NCBI GenBank assembly: GCA_951813615.1
Contig: OX638377.1
Span: 558,001 to 622,000, forward strand
Source: an uncultured Latescibacterota bacterium
Lineage (GTDB): Bacteria; Latescibacterota; UBA2968; UBA8231
Direction of reading: 5' to 3'
DNA length: 64,000 nt
The position numbers and the translations under genes are program-made. Position 1 is the stretch's first letter; each line of letters opens with the position of its first letter. Below the pieces are notes generated by a model. That model did not search any database, was not told where the DNA came from, and saw only the letters and a list, made by a program, of their open reading frames with translations. Positions 23,785-32,678 of the stretch are shown piece by piece.

Positions 23785-23816
23785 TTGACACTATCCTCTT
23801 CGATTGGGAGTATGAT
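23785..23816 (+). promoter_or_regulatory. weak candidate promoter for the Gfo/Idh gene
   Basis: TTGACA at 23785-23790 and TATGAT at 23811-23816 are both close to consensus, but 20 bases apart, which is longer than usual. They lie in the 164-base divergent gap ahead of the oxidoreductase gene. Confidence 0.35.
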
Positions 23817-23908
23817 CTACAGATTACCGTAGCCGCACCCCCTGCGCGGACAAGGTGCCTCCGTTCTAGGAGGTTGGGGTAGTGCCCCGATAGAGACAAG
23901 GAGCAACC

Positions 23909-24979
23909 ATGCCAAACATCCGATTCGCCCAACTCTCATTTTGGTTCGGTCACGCGCACGGCATCTGCAACGCCGCGCAGAAACACGACAGCGTGGATCT
24001 CATCGCAATCTGGGACGCCGACGCCAAGCGCGGACAGGCCGCGGCCGATCACTTCGGCGTCGAATTCATCCCCGACCTGGATGAGCTTCTCGCCCGCGAT
24101 GACATCGATGCCGTCGGCATTGCCTCGGAAACCCAGCTTCACGGTGAACACATCATCCGTGCCGCCGAAGCGGGCAAACACTGCATGGTCGAAAAGCCAT
24201 TCACCCGCACCCCCGAGCAGGCGGACGCAGCGATCGCTGCGGCTGAGAAAGCGGACGTCCAGGTCATGCCCGTCCACAACCTGCGCTTCTCCCCTGCGCA
24301 TGAGCGCATGAAGGAAATCGTCGACTCCGGTATGCTCGGACCCATCACGCAGGTGCGGCGGCGCCACGGGCACGACAAGTATAGTGCCCAGGATTTCGAT
24401 GCGCAGAGAATCCAGAACGACCCCGCCGATCCATGGTTCGACGCGGATGCGGAAGGCCGCAGCTCGCTTTACCACGCTGGTTCCCATTCCGCTTTCTGGA
24501 TGCAGTGGATGTTCGGCATGCCCGAGAGCGTCGTTTCTCTGGGCGTCTCGAGCGTCAAAGGACTCCCGGTCGAGGACAACAATGCCGCTGTCTTCCGCTA
24601 CGCCAATGGTCCAATCGTAACGCTCCATACGAGCGAGACGGAAACTCGGGCTCCCCTAGCCACCGAAATCTACGGTCACAAAGGCGCGTTGGTGCAAGTC
24701 AGGGGCGACCATCCTTCCACCAAGCTAGATTTCGGCGACCCGGCCACGCTGATGCTCTACACAAGGGAAACCGAAGCTTGGCAACCCTTGTCAGAATTCC
24801 ACCGCAGCTTCGTCCCACCGGGATACAGCGTGTTCGGCAAATTCTTCGACGCTCTAGCCAACGGGGAGGAGATGCCGATCACGATGTATGACGGCAGGGA
24901 ATGCGTTCAGATTCTGGCGGCGACGAATTTGGCAGGGAAGGAAGGGCGGCAGGTTGAGCTGTTGGAGATAACGGGCTGA
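23909..24979 (+). CDS. Gfo/Idh/MocA family NAD(P)-dependent oxidoreductase
   Basis: A 356-residue protein of the sugar or cyclitol dehydrogenase family. The N-terminal Rossmann part has FGHAHGI (a degenerate dinucleotide loop) and IWDADAKR, then AEAGKHCMVEKPFT with the EKP motif that closes the cofactor site. The C-terminal part is the typical beta-sheet sugar-binding domain, with YHAGSHSAFWMQW holding likely catalytic His and Asp/Ser residues. AGGAG lies ten bases before ATG 23909. Substrate unknown; no obviously linked sugar gene sits beside it, and a strong hairpin ends it. Confidence 0.9.
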   Translation: MPNIRFAQLSFWFGHAHGICNAAQKHDSVDLIAIWDADAKRGQAAADHFGVEFIPDLDELLARDDIDAVGIASETQLHGEHIIRAAEAGKHCMVEKPFTRTPEQADAAIAAAEKADVQVMPVHNLRFSPAHERMKEIVDSGMLGPITQVRRRHGHDKYSAQDFDAQRIQNDPADPWFDADAEGRSSLYHAGSHSAFWMQWMFGMPESVVSLGVSSVKGLPVEDNNAAVFRYANGPIVTLHTSETETRAPLATEIYGHKGALVQVRGDHPSTKLDFGDPATLMLYTRETEAWQPLSEFHRSFVPPGYSVFGKFFDALANGEEMPITMYDGRECVQILAATNLAGKEGRQVELLEITG

Positions 24980-25015
24980 GGCTGCCACTCGCCCGCATCA
25001 CCTGTGGCTCATGCA

Positions 25016-25050
25016 ACAAGCCCCCGGGGAGGTGATCCCCGGGGGCTTGT
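25016..25050 (+). terminator. strong hairpin after the Gfo/Idh gene
   Basis: Arms ACAAGCCCCCGGGGA (25016-25030) and its exact complement (25036-25050) pair over 15 bases around a 5-base loop. No T-run follows on either strand, so it may be an mRNA 3' end protector or a factor-dependent terminator, perhaps serving both the oxidoreductase (+) and the tRNA (-). Confidence 0.7.
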
Positions 25051-25088
25051 GTTAAACGACAATCCGCCAAAGTTAGCGACGGGAAATA

Positions 25089-25165
25089 TGGTAGCGGCGA
25101 AGGGACTCGAACCCCCGACCCATGGATTATGATTCCACTGCTCTAACCAACTGAGCTACGCCGCC
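25089..25165 (-). tRNA. tRNA-Met (anticodon CAT), probably elongator
   Basis: The minus strand folds into a full cloverleaf: acceptor GGCGGCG with CGCCGCT (one G-T pair), D arm GCTC-AGTTGGTTA-GAGC, anticodon stem GTGGA/TCCAT with loop ATCATAA, and T arm with loop TTCGAGT. CCA is encoded. Anticodon CAT can mean elongator Met or lysidine-modified Ile2. The loop TCATAA and C3-G70 pairing resemble elongator Met; it lacks the initiator GGG/CCC stem. Confidence 0.9.
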
Positions 25166-25179
25166 AAAAACTTGTTTAA

Positions 25180-25208
25180 AAGCTAGACGGTGGGGGGGGC
25201 TTTGTCAA
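25180..25208 (-). promoter_or_regulatory. candidate promoter for tRNA-Met
   Basis: On the minus strand TTGACA (25208-25203) is followed after 17 bases by TAGCTT (25185-25180), placing the start about seven bases before the mature tRNA 5' end. The spacer contains eight consecutive Cs, which is unusual. Confidence 0.5.
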
Positions 25209-25214
25209 TAGGAC

Positions 25215-28103
25215 TCAGAAGGCGAACAGGTCTTCCAGGCCCAGTTCGACGATCTCGCCCTGCGCTGCTAACGCCTCTATATCCATTTTGCTCTTGTCGC
25301 CGGTGATCGAAATCAGCTTGGGACGTCCTTGGACGTGCTGGCGGTAGAATTCGAGCACTTCGTCGAGGTCGCTGGCTTGGAGTTGCTCAAAGCGCCAAGA
25401 GCGCGGGTCGCCGGTCAGCCCCTTGCGCTCCCAGCCGCGCACGGCCCCCAGTACCGAGCGAAAACCGAGGCGTTCAGTGCGGTATTTGTTGAGCACTGAA
25501 AGTTGGGCGGCGGCAAAGCGCTCGGGCGAGGAGGGGATGTCGTCGAGCAGGCCGGCGAAGGCCGCAACCGCTTCGGGCGTCTTGTCGGCTTGCGTGCCCA
25601 TGCCGCCGACCATGTAGTTGTAGTCGGCTTTGTCGCGGCCGTTGAAGTAGAGGGCACCCACCGAGTAGGCCAAGGCCCGCGCTTCGCGAATTTCTTGAAA
25701 TACGATGCCGGCCATGCCGCCGTAGAAGTAGTCGTTGAACAGCTCGACTGCTGGTTCAAGCGCCGCTTGGTAGGGCACGTCCACGTATTCGATCCTCACT
25801 AGGGCTTGGGCCATTTCCTTGTCAAAGAAGTAGATCTGGGTTTTTTCGGGCTGGGTAAACTCCAGCACCTGATAGGGCGGCGGCTCGACCGGAGACTCAG
25901 GCAGCGAGTAGTGCTGGGCGAGGATGGCTTGGATGTCCTCGATGGTTTGCGACCCAGTGTAGCTAAGGGTCTGGCGATAGGAGAGCAGGCCACTGAGTAG
26001 GTCGATAAGTTCTTGACGCCCGAGTGCGCGGACCGACTCGTTGGACAATACCCGGCGGTAGTACGCCATGTCGCCTAAGCGGTGGTAGCGGTAGAGCGCT
26101 TCGTGGATGGTGCGGTGATCCTTGAGGGCGTCGTCGCGCCGAGCGATGATGATGGACTGAAGCTCGGCAAGCGTGGCGTCGTCGGTGGTTGGACCGTGCA
26201 TTAGCTCGGACAAAAGTGCGAGCGACGCGGCGAAGTTTTCATCGAGTCCTGATATGGAAATCGTGGTCTCTTGGTCGCCGACACTCATTCTAAAGTCGGT
26301 GCCCAGCTTGTACCACTCCTTTTTCAGTTCTTCGGAGGTAAAGCGCGGGGTACCCGACTTGTCGAGCAGTTCGCGGGCCACGGGTAGGCGCTTTTCGGTC
26401 AGGGAGCCGATGTCGATTGCAATAGAAAATTCGAAGAGGTCGTTGAGGGGATTGCGGGCGTAGTAGAGCTTGCTGCCACCCACCAACTCGCGGGTGGTAA
26501 AGTCGCGCTCGGGCACGAGGTAGGCTGGCTCAATTTCCTCAAAGGGCATGGCCATGACCTCGGCGGAAAAGGCCGATTGGCGCGAGGCATCGATGTCAAT
26601 TTTGTCGATGGGTGGCTTGGCGATCTCGGGTATATCCTGTTCGCCATCGCGGCGGTAGCCAGCGACATACGCGCCGTTGAAGTACTTATTGGCGACTTCG
26701 ACGATGTCTTGCTTGTCGAGCTTGGCCATGCGGTCGAGGGTGCGCACCGCGTGGCTCCATTTCTCAAACCCGAGATACGAATCGCGCATGGAGCTGACCC
26801 GAGACCTGTTATTTTCCTGCCCCTGCTTTACGCTCTTCTTGAAGTCGGTGACAATGGCCGGGATGATCCAATCCTCGAATTGCCCCTCCTTGATCAGGTC
26901 AATCTGCTCCAAGAGCAGAGCTTCGACTTCCTCAAGGGTCTGGTCCTGTTTGGGGATGCCCCACAAGTACTGGGCACCGTAGTCGTTGAGTAGATAGGGA
27001 TAGGAGCCGGCTTCGCGCACCTTCTGCTGCTGGTTGAGATTGAGGTTGATCAGCCCGGCGGTGGCGTTGTCGAGGATCATGTCGAGGATTTGCAAAGTCT
27101 CGGCGTCTTCGTGCGATTGCTTGGCGGTGCGAAAGGCCAACAGCACGTATTCCTCGCCGGGATAACTGACTTCGATCCGTTCCACTGCGTCGATTGCAGG
27201 CTCTTGGTGCTCGGGGAATTGGGGCAATTCTCTGCGCTCCCAGAGCGAGAATTCGCGGTCGATGAGTTGGATGGTCTCATCGATGTCGATGTCGCCGGAG
27301 ATGAAAATGGCCATGTTGTTGGGCACGTAGTACGTGTGGTAGAACTCGTACATGCGCTCTAGCGAGGGATTTTTTAGGTGCTCTACTGTGCCCAGCGTGG
27401 TGACGCGGTAGGGATGGACTTTGTAGAACTGCTCCTGTACGGCTTTGTGGATGACGCGGCTCTTGTTGTCGAGGGAGCGGTTTTTCTCTTCATAGACGGT
27501 TTCCAGCTCGGTTTGGAAGAGGCGGAAGACCGGCTCGTGAAAGCGCTCGGCCTCAATCTTGGCCCATTGCGCTAGGCGATTGGCCGGCAGTTCCACCTTG
27601 TAGACGGTTTCCTCGACCCAGGTGTGGGCGTTGAGGCCGCTCTCGCCCATTGCGGTGTAGAGGCGGTCGAGTTCATTGGGGATGGCGTACGCCGCGGCGA
27701 GTTGGTTTTCGGCGTTGATCTGGGCGTAGATTGCGGCCCTTTTTTCCGGGTCGGTTTCGCCAAAGTGCTGCTCGTAGAGCGCCTCGATGCGGTCGAGGTG
27801 GACCTGCTCCTTTTCGTAGTCGAGGGTGCCGATTTTTTGGCTGCCCTTGAAGAGCATGTGCTCCAGATAATGGGCGATGCCGGTGGCGTCTTGGGGGTCG
27901 TGCTTGGAACCGGCGCGGACGGCGATTTCAGCGTGGAAGCGCGGCTCTTCTGTGTTCTGGGTCAAATAGACTGTCAGGCCGTTGTCCAGTTGGTAGATAT
28001 GGGCCTGCATGGGGTCTTTGGGGTCTGGGCCGTGGAGTAGGTTGTATTCTGCGGGAAGGGCCTGGGCCAAGACGAGAAAGAGAAGCGCGTACAGCAAGGG
28101 CAT
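25215..28103 (-). CDS. M16 family zinc metallopeptidase (double-domain, exported)
   Basis: A 962-residue pitrilysin/insulinase-type protease. I start it at ATG 28103 (AAGGA eight bases ahead) rather than the longer frame; this exposes a signal peptide, MPLLYALLFLVLAQALPA. The inverted zinc motif HYLEH lies at 78-82, with the distal Glu in TVYEEKN about 76 residues on. Active M16 N-half, central linker and the catalytically dead C-half (with VFQEIREARALAYSV) are all present, so it is a single-chain clamshell peptidase. Likely periplasmic peptide degradation. It is single-gene between tRNA-Met and comF. Confidence 0.93.
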   Translation of the reverse strand: MPLLYALLFLVLAQALPAEYNLLHGPDPKDPMQAHIYQLDNGLTVYLTQNTEEPRFHAEIAVRAGSKHDPQDATGIAHYLEHMLFKGSQKIGTLDYEKEQVHLDRIEALYEQHFGETDPEKRAAIYAQINAENQLAAAYAIPNELDRLYTAMGESGLNAHTWVEETVYKVELPANRLAQWAKIEAERFHEPVFRLFQTELETVYEEKNRSLDNKSRVIHKAVQEQFYKVHPYRVTTLGTVEHLKNPSLERMYEFYHTYYVPNNMAIFISGDIDIDETIQLIDREFSLWERRELPQFPEHQEPAIDAVERIEVSYPGEEYVLLAFRTAKQSHEDAETLQILDMILDNATAGLINLNLNQQQKVREAGSYPYLLNDYGAQYLWGIPKQDQTLEEVEALLLEQIDLIKEGQFEDWIIPAIVTDFKKSVKQGQENNRSRVSSMRDSYLGFEKWSHAVRTLDRMAKLDKQDIVEVANKYFNGAYVAGYRRDGEQDIPEIAKPPIDKIDIDASRQSAFSAEVMAMPFEEIEPAYLVPERDFTTRELVGGSKLYYARNPLNDLFEFSIAIDIGSLTEKRLPVARELLDKSGTPRFTSEELKKEWYKLGTDFRMSVGDQETTISISGLDENFAASLALLSELMHGPTTDDATLAELQSIIIARRDDALKDHRTIHEALYRYHRLGDMAYYRRVLSNESVRALGRQELIDLLSGLLSYRQTLSYTGSQTIEDIQAILAQHYSLPESPVEPPPYQVLEFTQPEKTQIYFFDKEMAQALVRIEYVDVPYQAALEPAVELFNDYFYGGMAGIVFQEIREARALAYSVGALYFNGRDKADYNYMVGGMGTQADKTPEAVAAFAGLLDDIPSSPERFAAAQLSVLNKYRTERLGFRSVLGAVRGWERKGLTGDPRSWRFEQLQASDLDEVLEFYRQHVQGRPKLISITGDKSKMDIEALAAQGEIVELGLEDLFAF

Positions 28104-28287
28104 AATCGATCCTTTGTTCAAGGTGTGAGTTGTGTAATGAGTTCCTCGGAAATACGAGAAAGGGGTGAACGATGGCAAGTCTGCAAGGAAGTGAGCGGCG
28201 CGTTGGTTGGCACGTTTTTTTCTTTGTAGTACGCAACGCAGTACAGCGCACCCATGCGTGGTCTTTGGGTAACAAAAAGCGGGTGGA

Positions 28288-28959
28288 ATGGAAACACTAC
28301 AGACATGGGGTCGCGCCCTGTTGGACTTTGCCTATCCGCCGCACTGTGCGGTTTGCGAAGCGGACATCGAGGCCGACGCACTGCTGTGCGGGTCGTGCTG
28401 GGCGGAGATTGTGTCGTGCCGTCTACGTTCTCGGGTCGAAGACGGAGGACGGGACTTTGAACAGGTCGTTTCCTTGGGGCCGTTCACCGGCGCGCTGCAA
28501 CAGGCCATTTACGCGCTTAAATTTCGCAACCAAGTGCGGCTAGGGAGGGCATTGGGCGAGCGCATGGGGCAGTGCTTGGCCGAGCAACTCGTTCCGCTGG
28601 ACTGCTTGTTGCCCGTGCCCTTGCACCCGGCTCGGCAGCGGGAGCGCGGGTTTAATCAGAGCGCGGAAATCGCCGCTGGATTGGGGACCGTGCTCGGCGT
28701 GCCCGTGTACCACGGGGTCATGCGTCGGCAGAGGAATACGCGGCAGCAAGCCCTGTTGTCGGCAGAGGAACGCCGCGCCAATCTTCGCAATGCCTTTGCG
28801 CCCGTCGCCGCACTGCTCGCAGGTGTCCGAATCGGGATAGTAGATGACGTGTGGACGACCGGCGAGACCATGGTAGCTTGTGCCCAAGCCGTGGGGAGCG
28901 ACCGCCGCCTGTGGGCCATTGTCTTGGCGCGCTCAGGTGCGGACGATCTATTGACCTAA
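28288..28959 (+). CDS. comF: ComF family protein (phosphoribosyltransferase-like)
   Basis: A 223-residue protein of the ComF/GntX group, needed for DNA uptake in competent bacteria and otherwise of unclear role. The N-terminal zinc-binding part shows CAVC and CGSCW; the C-terminal phosphoribosyltransferase part has GFNQSAEIA and the PRPP loop GIVDDVWTTGETM. ATG 28288 follows a weak GGTGGA. No other competence gene is in the window, so no uptake function is claimed. Gap to pfkA is 89 bases. Confidence 0.9.
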   Translation: METLQTWGRALLDFAYPPHCAVCEADIEADALLCGSCWAEIVSCRLRSRVEDGGRDFEQVVSLGPFTGALQQAIYALKFRNQVRLGRALGERMGQCLAEQLVPLDCLLPVPLHPARQRERGFNQSAEIAAGLGTVLGVPVYHGVMRRQRNTRQQALLSAEERRANLRNAFAPVAALLAGVRIGIVDDVWTTGETMVACAQAVGSDRRLWAIVLARSGADDLLT

Positions 28960-29048
28960 TTCTAACAAATTCCTACATTTAGACTCTTTTGGAATCCCCC
29001 ATACTCCAAGCTGTACTCAAAGTTGGCCGCGAGCCAAGGAGTCCGAAT

Positions 29049-30101
29049 ATGGCCGAAAAAATGATCGGCATATTGACCGGAGGAGGCGACTGTCCGGGCC
29101 TCAACGCCGTCATTCGCGCTGTGGTGCGCAAGGGCATTACTGCATACCGATACCGCTTTCGCGGCATTCTCAAGGGCTGGAAGGGAATGATGGAGTGCGA
29201 CTGGGAGCCGTTGGGACTGGAGGAAATTTCCGGCATCTTGCCCAAGGGCGGCACCATCCTCGGCACGTCGCGCACCAACCCGTTTAAAGAAGAAGACGGC
29301 AGCGAAATCGTCGTCGATAACATGCGGCGGATGAAGTTAGACGCGCTGGTGGCCATCGGGGGCGAGGACACACTCGGGGTGGCCGACAAGCTGGCGAGCA
29401 TGGGGGTGCCGATCGTGGGCGTGCCCAAGACCATTGACAACGACCTGAGCGGCACGGACTACACGTTTGGCTTTGACACCGCAGTCAATATCGTCACTGA
29501 AGCCATCGACCGGATTCACACCACGGCCGAATCGCACAATCGCGTGATGGTCATCGAGGTTATGGGGCGGCACAGCGGTTGGATCGCCCTCCACGCTGGC
29601 TTGGCCGGCGGCGCAGATATGATCCTCATCCCCGAGCAGAAATACACCATCGAGGAAGTCGTCAGCACCATCCGCAAGCGACACGAACGCGGCAAGGACT
29701 TTTCGATTGTGGTAGTGGCCGAGGGGACGCAACTGATTGCCGAGGAGGGCGGGGAAAAAGAATACGTGGTCTCCGAAGGGGGCCTCGACGAGTTCGGCCA
29801 CGTCAAGCTAGGCGGCATCGGCCAACTCGTCGCCAACACAGTCGAGGAAGCAACGAGTTACGAGACGCGGGTTACGGTGTTGGGTCACTTGCAGCGCGGG
29901 GGGACGCCCACGGCCTTCGACCGCGTCTTGGGCACGCGCTTTGGCATTGCCGCCATCGATTTGGTGCACGCCGACGATTTCGGCAAGATGGTGAGTCTGC
30001 AAGGCAATGAGATCGTGGCGATCCCGCTCGCCGACGCGGTCAATCAGCTCAAGGTCGTGGATCAAGAGCTATACGATTTAGCGACGGTATTCTTCGGTTG
30101 A
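29049..30101 (+). CDS. pfkA: 6-phosphofructokinase, predicted PPi-dependent
   Basis: Phosphorylates fructose 6-phosphate in glycolysis. The 350 residues start at ATG 29049, with AGGAG eight bases ahead, giving MAEKMIGILTGGGDCPGLN. The phosphoryl donor site reads GGEDTLG and PKTIDND. Aligned to E. coli PfkA these give Asp104 and Lys124, the combination known from PPi-dependent enzymes, where ATP enzymes have Gly104. Substrate motifs MGRHSGWIA and PEQKYTIEE are present. If PPi is used the step is reversible. It heads pfkA-pgk-tpiA-secG. The gene symbol denotes the family only. Confidence 0.93.
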   Translation: MAEKMIGILTGGGDCPGLNAVIRAVVRKGITAYRYRFRGILKGWKGMMECDWEPLGLEEISGILPKGGTILGTSRTNPFKEEDGSEIVVDNMRRMKLDALVAIGGEDTLGVADKLASMGVPIVGVPKTIDNDLSGTDYTFGFDTAVNIVTEAIDRIHTTAESHNRVMVIEVMGRHSGWIALHAGLAGGADMILIPEQKYTIEEVVSTIRKRHERGKDFSIVVVAEGTQLIAEEGGEKEYVVSEGGLDEFGHVKLGGIGQLVANTVEEATSYETRVTVLGHLQRGGTPTAFDRVLGTRFGIAAIDLVHADDFGKMVSLQGNEIVAIPLADAVNQLKVVDQELYDLATVFFG

Positions 30102-30105
30102 TCTC

Positions 30106-31311
30106 ATGGCCAAGCGCACCATCAGGGACCTCGATGTAGCGGGCAAGCGGGTCCTCGTGCGAGTGGATTTCAACGTGCCGCTCGCCGACGAGGACGGTCG
30201 GATAGTCGATGACACGCGGATTCGCGCCGCTCTGCCAACGATCGAGCACTTGTTGGCGCAGGGTGCGTCCGTAATTCTGATGTCGCACTTGGGTCGCCCC
30301 GGTGGTCAGCGAGTACCTGAATTGTCGCTGGCCCCAGTAGCCGAGCGCCTGAGCCAGTCGTTGGGCCGTGCGGTGGGCATGGCCCCAGACTGCGTGGGAG
30401 CCGAGGTTGCGACCCAAGCCGCTGCCTTGCAGCCGGGGCAGGTCCTGCTTTTGGAGAACGTGCGCTTCCACCCGGAAGAAGAGCAAAACGATCAGACTTT
30501 TGCCCAGCAATTGGCCGAGCTAGGCGATGCGTACGTCAACGACGCCTTTGGGGCGGCGCACCGGGCCCACGCTTCGACCGAGGGGGTGCCGCGCTGTATG
30601 GGTGCGGGGGCCAGCGGCCTGTTAATGGAGCGAGAAATTGCCTATCTCGACGAGACCCTGCGCCGCCCGCAGCGGCCATTTACCGCCATTTTGGGCGGGG
30701 CCAAGATCTCGGGCAAGATCGAGCTGATTGAGCATTTGCTCGACCGAGTGGATGCTCTGCTCATCGGCGGCGGCATGGCCTATACCTTTTTTAAGGCTAT
30801 GGGGCTAGAGATCGGGGATTCGCTGCTCGAAGAGGACCGCCTAGATACGGCTCGGCAGTTATTGGCCCGAGTCGAAAAAGGGGGGTTGGATCTCCAGCTT
30901 TCCGTGGATTGCGTGGTCGCCGACCGTTTTGCCGCCGACGCCCAAGCGCAAGTGGTCGCCCACGACGCCATACCACGCGGTTGGCAGGGCATGGATATCG
31001 GCCCTCAGACCCGGCAGTGCTACGCCGACCAGATCGCTCGCGGGGGCACCATAGTGTGGAACGGTCCCCTCGGAGTGTGCGAGATGGAGCCCTTTGCCCA
31101 GGGTACTCAACAGATCATCCAAGCCCTAGCTGACGCCACCCGCGAGGGTGCGTTGAGCATTATTGGCGGCGGGGACACGGCCGCGGCTGTAACCCAAGCC
31201 GGATTGGCCCCAGCGATGACTCACATTTCCACTGGGGGTGGGGCTTCGCTAGAGTGCATGAGCGGGCGGGTCTTGCCCGGGGTGGCGGTCTTAGACGACG
31301 AGGAAACCTAA
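30106..31311 (+). CDS. pgk: phosphoglycerate kinase
   Basis: Transfers phosphate from 1,3-bisphosphoglycerate to ADP. The 401-residue enzyme shows RVDFNVPL, SHLGRPGG, the hinge, ILGGAKISGKI (nucleotide side), and GGGDTAAAV near the C-terminus. It starts four bases after the pfkA stop, so the two are likely cotranscribed. Confidence 0.97.
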   Translation: MAKRTIRDLDVAGKRVLVRVDFNVPLADEDGRIVDDTRIRAALPTIEHLLAQGASVILMSHLGRPGGQRVPELSLAPVAERLSQSLGRAVGMAPDCVGAEVATQAAALQPGQVLLLENVRFHPEEEQNDQTFAQQLAELGDAYVNDAFGAAHRAHASTEGVPRCMGAGASGLLMEREIAYLDETLRRPQRPFTAILGGAKISGKIELIEHLLDRVDALLIGGGMAYTFFKAMGLEIGDSLLEEDRLDTARQLLARVEKGGLDLQLSVDCVVADRFAADAQAQVVAHDAIPRGWQGMDIGPQTRQCYADQIARGGTIVWNGPLGVCEMEPFAQGTQQIIQALADATREGALSIIGGGDTAAAVTQAGLAPAMTHISTGGGASLECMSGRVLPGVAVLDDEET

Positions 31312-31314
31312 GAA

Positions 31315-32067
31315 ATGCGCCGACCCATTGTCGCTGGTAACTGGAAGATGCACAAGACCGCTGCGGAGGCCGTCGAGTTGGTCGAGGGGATCAAGCCGCT
31401 CGTCGCGGGGCTCGACGTAGAAGTAGTGGTTTGTCCGCCTTTCACTAGCCTACAAGCCGTGCGTGCGATCCTTGCCAACAGTGCCATTGGGCTGGGGGCC
31501 CAGAACATGCACTGGGAACGGCAGGGAGCGTTCACTGGGGAAATATCCTCCGACATGCTCTTGGCGGCTGGTTGCTCTTACGTGTTGTTGGGGCACTCCG
31601 AGCGAAGGCAGTTTTGCGGCGAGGACGACTCGCTGGTCAACCGCAAGCTAGCCTGTGCTCTCCAAGCTGATCTGTGCCCAATCGTCTGCGTCGGCGAGAC
31701 CCTGCAAGAGCGCGAAGCTGGCCGAATTGAGGAGGTTGTCCTCGGCCAAGTGGGCGGTGCCTTGTCCGGAATTGAGGCGAGTACAGCTAGGGCGGTACTG
31801 TGGGCGTACGAGCCGGTTTGGGCGATTGGCACTGGCGTGACGGCGACGGCTGAGCAAGCCGAAGAGGTACATGCGATGATCCGCCACTTCCTCGCTGAGC
31901 ACTTGGGAAAAGCAGCCGCCGACGAGGTGCGCATCCAGTATGGCGGCAGCGTCAAGCCCGAAAACGCAGCCGAGCTCTTTGCCCAAGACAACATCGACGG
32001 GGGCTTGATCGGCGGTGCCGCACTGGACGCCGGGCAGTTTGCCGCTATTGTGAAGGCCGCCCTTTAG
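31315..32067 (+). CDS. tpiA: triosephosphate isomerase
   Basis: Interconverts dihydroxyacetone phosphate and glyceraldehyde 3-phosphate. In 250 residues: AGNWKMHK (Lys in the active site), the catalytic His in LGHSERRQ, the catalytic Glu in AYEPVWAIGTG and the phosphate loops YGGSVKPEN and GGAALD. It follows pgk by three bases. Confidence 0.97.
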   Translation: MRRPIVAGNWKMHKTAAEAVELVEGIKPLVAGLDVEVVVCPPFTSLQAVRAILANSAIGLGAQNMHWERQGAFTGEISSDMLLAAGCSYVLLGHSERRQFCGEDDSLVNRKLACALQADLCPIVCVGETLQEREAGRIEEVVLGQVGGALSGIEASTARAVLWAYEPVWAIGTGVTATAEQAEEVHAMIRHFLAEHLGKAAADEVRIQYGGSVKPENAAELFAQDNIDGGLIGGAALDAGQFAAIVKAAL

Positions 32068-32121
32068 CCTTAAATTTATTTCAATTAGGAATTACCAAAA
32101 CTTGGGAACTATCACAAGATT

Positions 32122-32511
32122 ATGTTTGAAATTCTATTTACGATTTTTCACGTGCTGATTTGCTTGCTCCTAGTCGTGACTGTGCTTTTGCAGGCGGGCA
32201 AAGGGGGCGGCTTAGCCGGATCGATCGGCGGCGGCTTGGCTTCTTCCTCGGTGTTGGGCGGCCGCACTGCAGCCACGTTTCTGACCAAGGCCACGACCGT
32301 TTTGGCCACGGCCTTTATGCTTAGCTGTTTGGTGCAGTCAGTGGCCTTCCAGACGGCCGAGACCACTCCGACGACGGCAACGCAACGGACGATGGCAGAA
32401 CAACAGGCGGTACCAGTGCCCGCTGTTCCGGAAGCAGAGCACCTGCTGGGCGAGCAGGAAGAGGCTGCTGAGACCTCAACCGCCGAGGAGCCGCCGGCCG
32501 AGGCTCAGTAG
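32122..32511 (+). CDS. secG: preprotein translocase subunit SecG
   Basis: Two-helix accessory subunit of the Sec channel. Helix 1 (about 2-22), the conserved loop LLQAGKGGGLAGSIGGG and helix 2 (about 50-72) are typical. At 129 residues it is longer than many SecG proteins because of a Thr/Glu/Pro-rich C-terminal tail of about 55 residues. It follows tpiA after 54 bases and precedes tRNA-Leu(GAG). SecG followed by tRNA-Leu is an arrangement also known in E. coli (secG-leuU). Confidence 0.93.
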   Translation: MFEILFTIFHVLICLLLVVTVLLQAGKGGGLAGSIGGGLASSSVLGGRTAATFLTKATTVLATAFMLSCLVQSVAFQTAETTPTTATQRTMAEQQAVPVPAVPEAEHLLGEQEEAAETSTAEEPPAEAQ

Positions 32512-32527
32512 CAAGCCTAGTTTTTAT

Positions 32528-32612
32528 GCCGAAGTGGTGAAATTGGTAGACACGCTGTCTTGAGGGGGCAGTGCCTTCGGGCGTCGGGGTTCGAATCCCC
32601 GCTTCGGCACCA
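32528..32612 (+). tRNA. tRNA-Leu (anticodon GAG)
   Basis: A class II tRNA of 85 bases with encoded CCA. Acceptor GCCGAAG/CTTCGGC, D arm with AAATTGGTAGAC, anticodon stem CTGTC/GGCAG around TTGAGGG, a variable arm TGCCTTCGGGCG and T loop TTCGAAT. It sits 16 bases after secG and is followed by a strong terminator, so it may be processed from the same transcript. Confidence 0.96.
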
Positions 32613-32624
32613 TAATGTAAGTTG

Positions 32625-32656
32625 AAGGGATTGTGCAAGCGCACAGTCCCTTTTTT
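32625..32656 (+). terminator. intrinsic terminator after tRNA-Leu
   Basis: AAGGGATTGTGC (32625-32636) pairs with GCACAGTCCCTT (32641-32652) over 12 bases with one G-T wobble and an AAGC loop; six Ts follow. It ends the pfkA-pgk-tpiA-secG-tRNA unit. Confidence 0.9.
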
Positions 32657-32678
32657 AGTACGGACGCGGTGTGGACGG

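Noticed and set aside
25006..25050. Possible riboswitch or small RNA at the 15-base hairpin
   Set aside because: It is one simple perfect hairpin without a conserved aptamer; a terminator-like role is enough.
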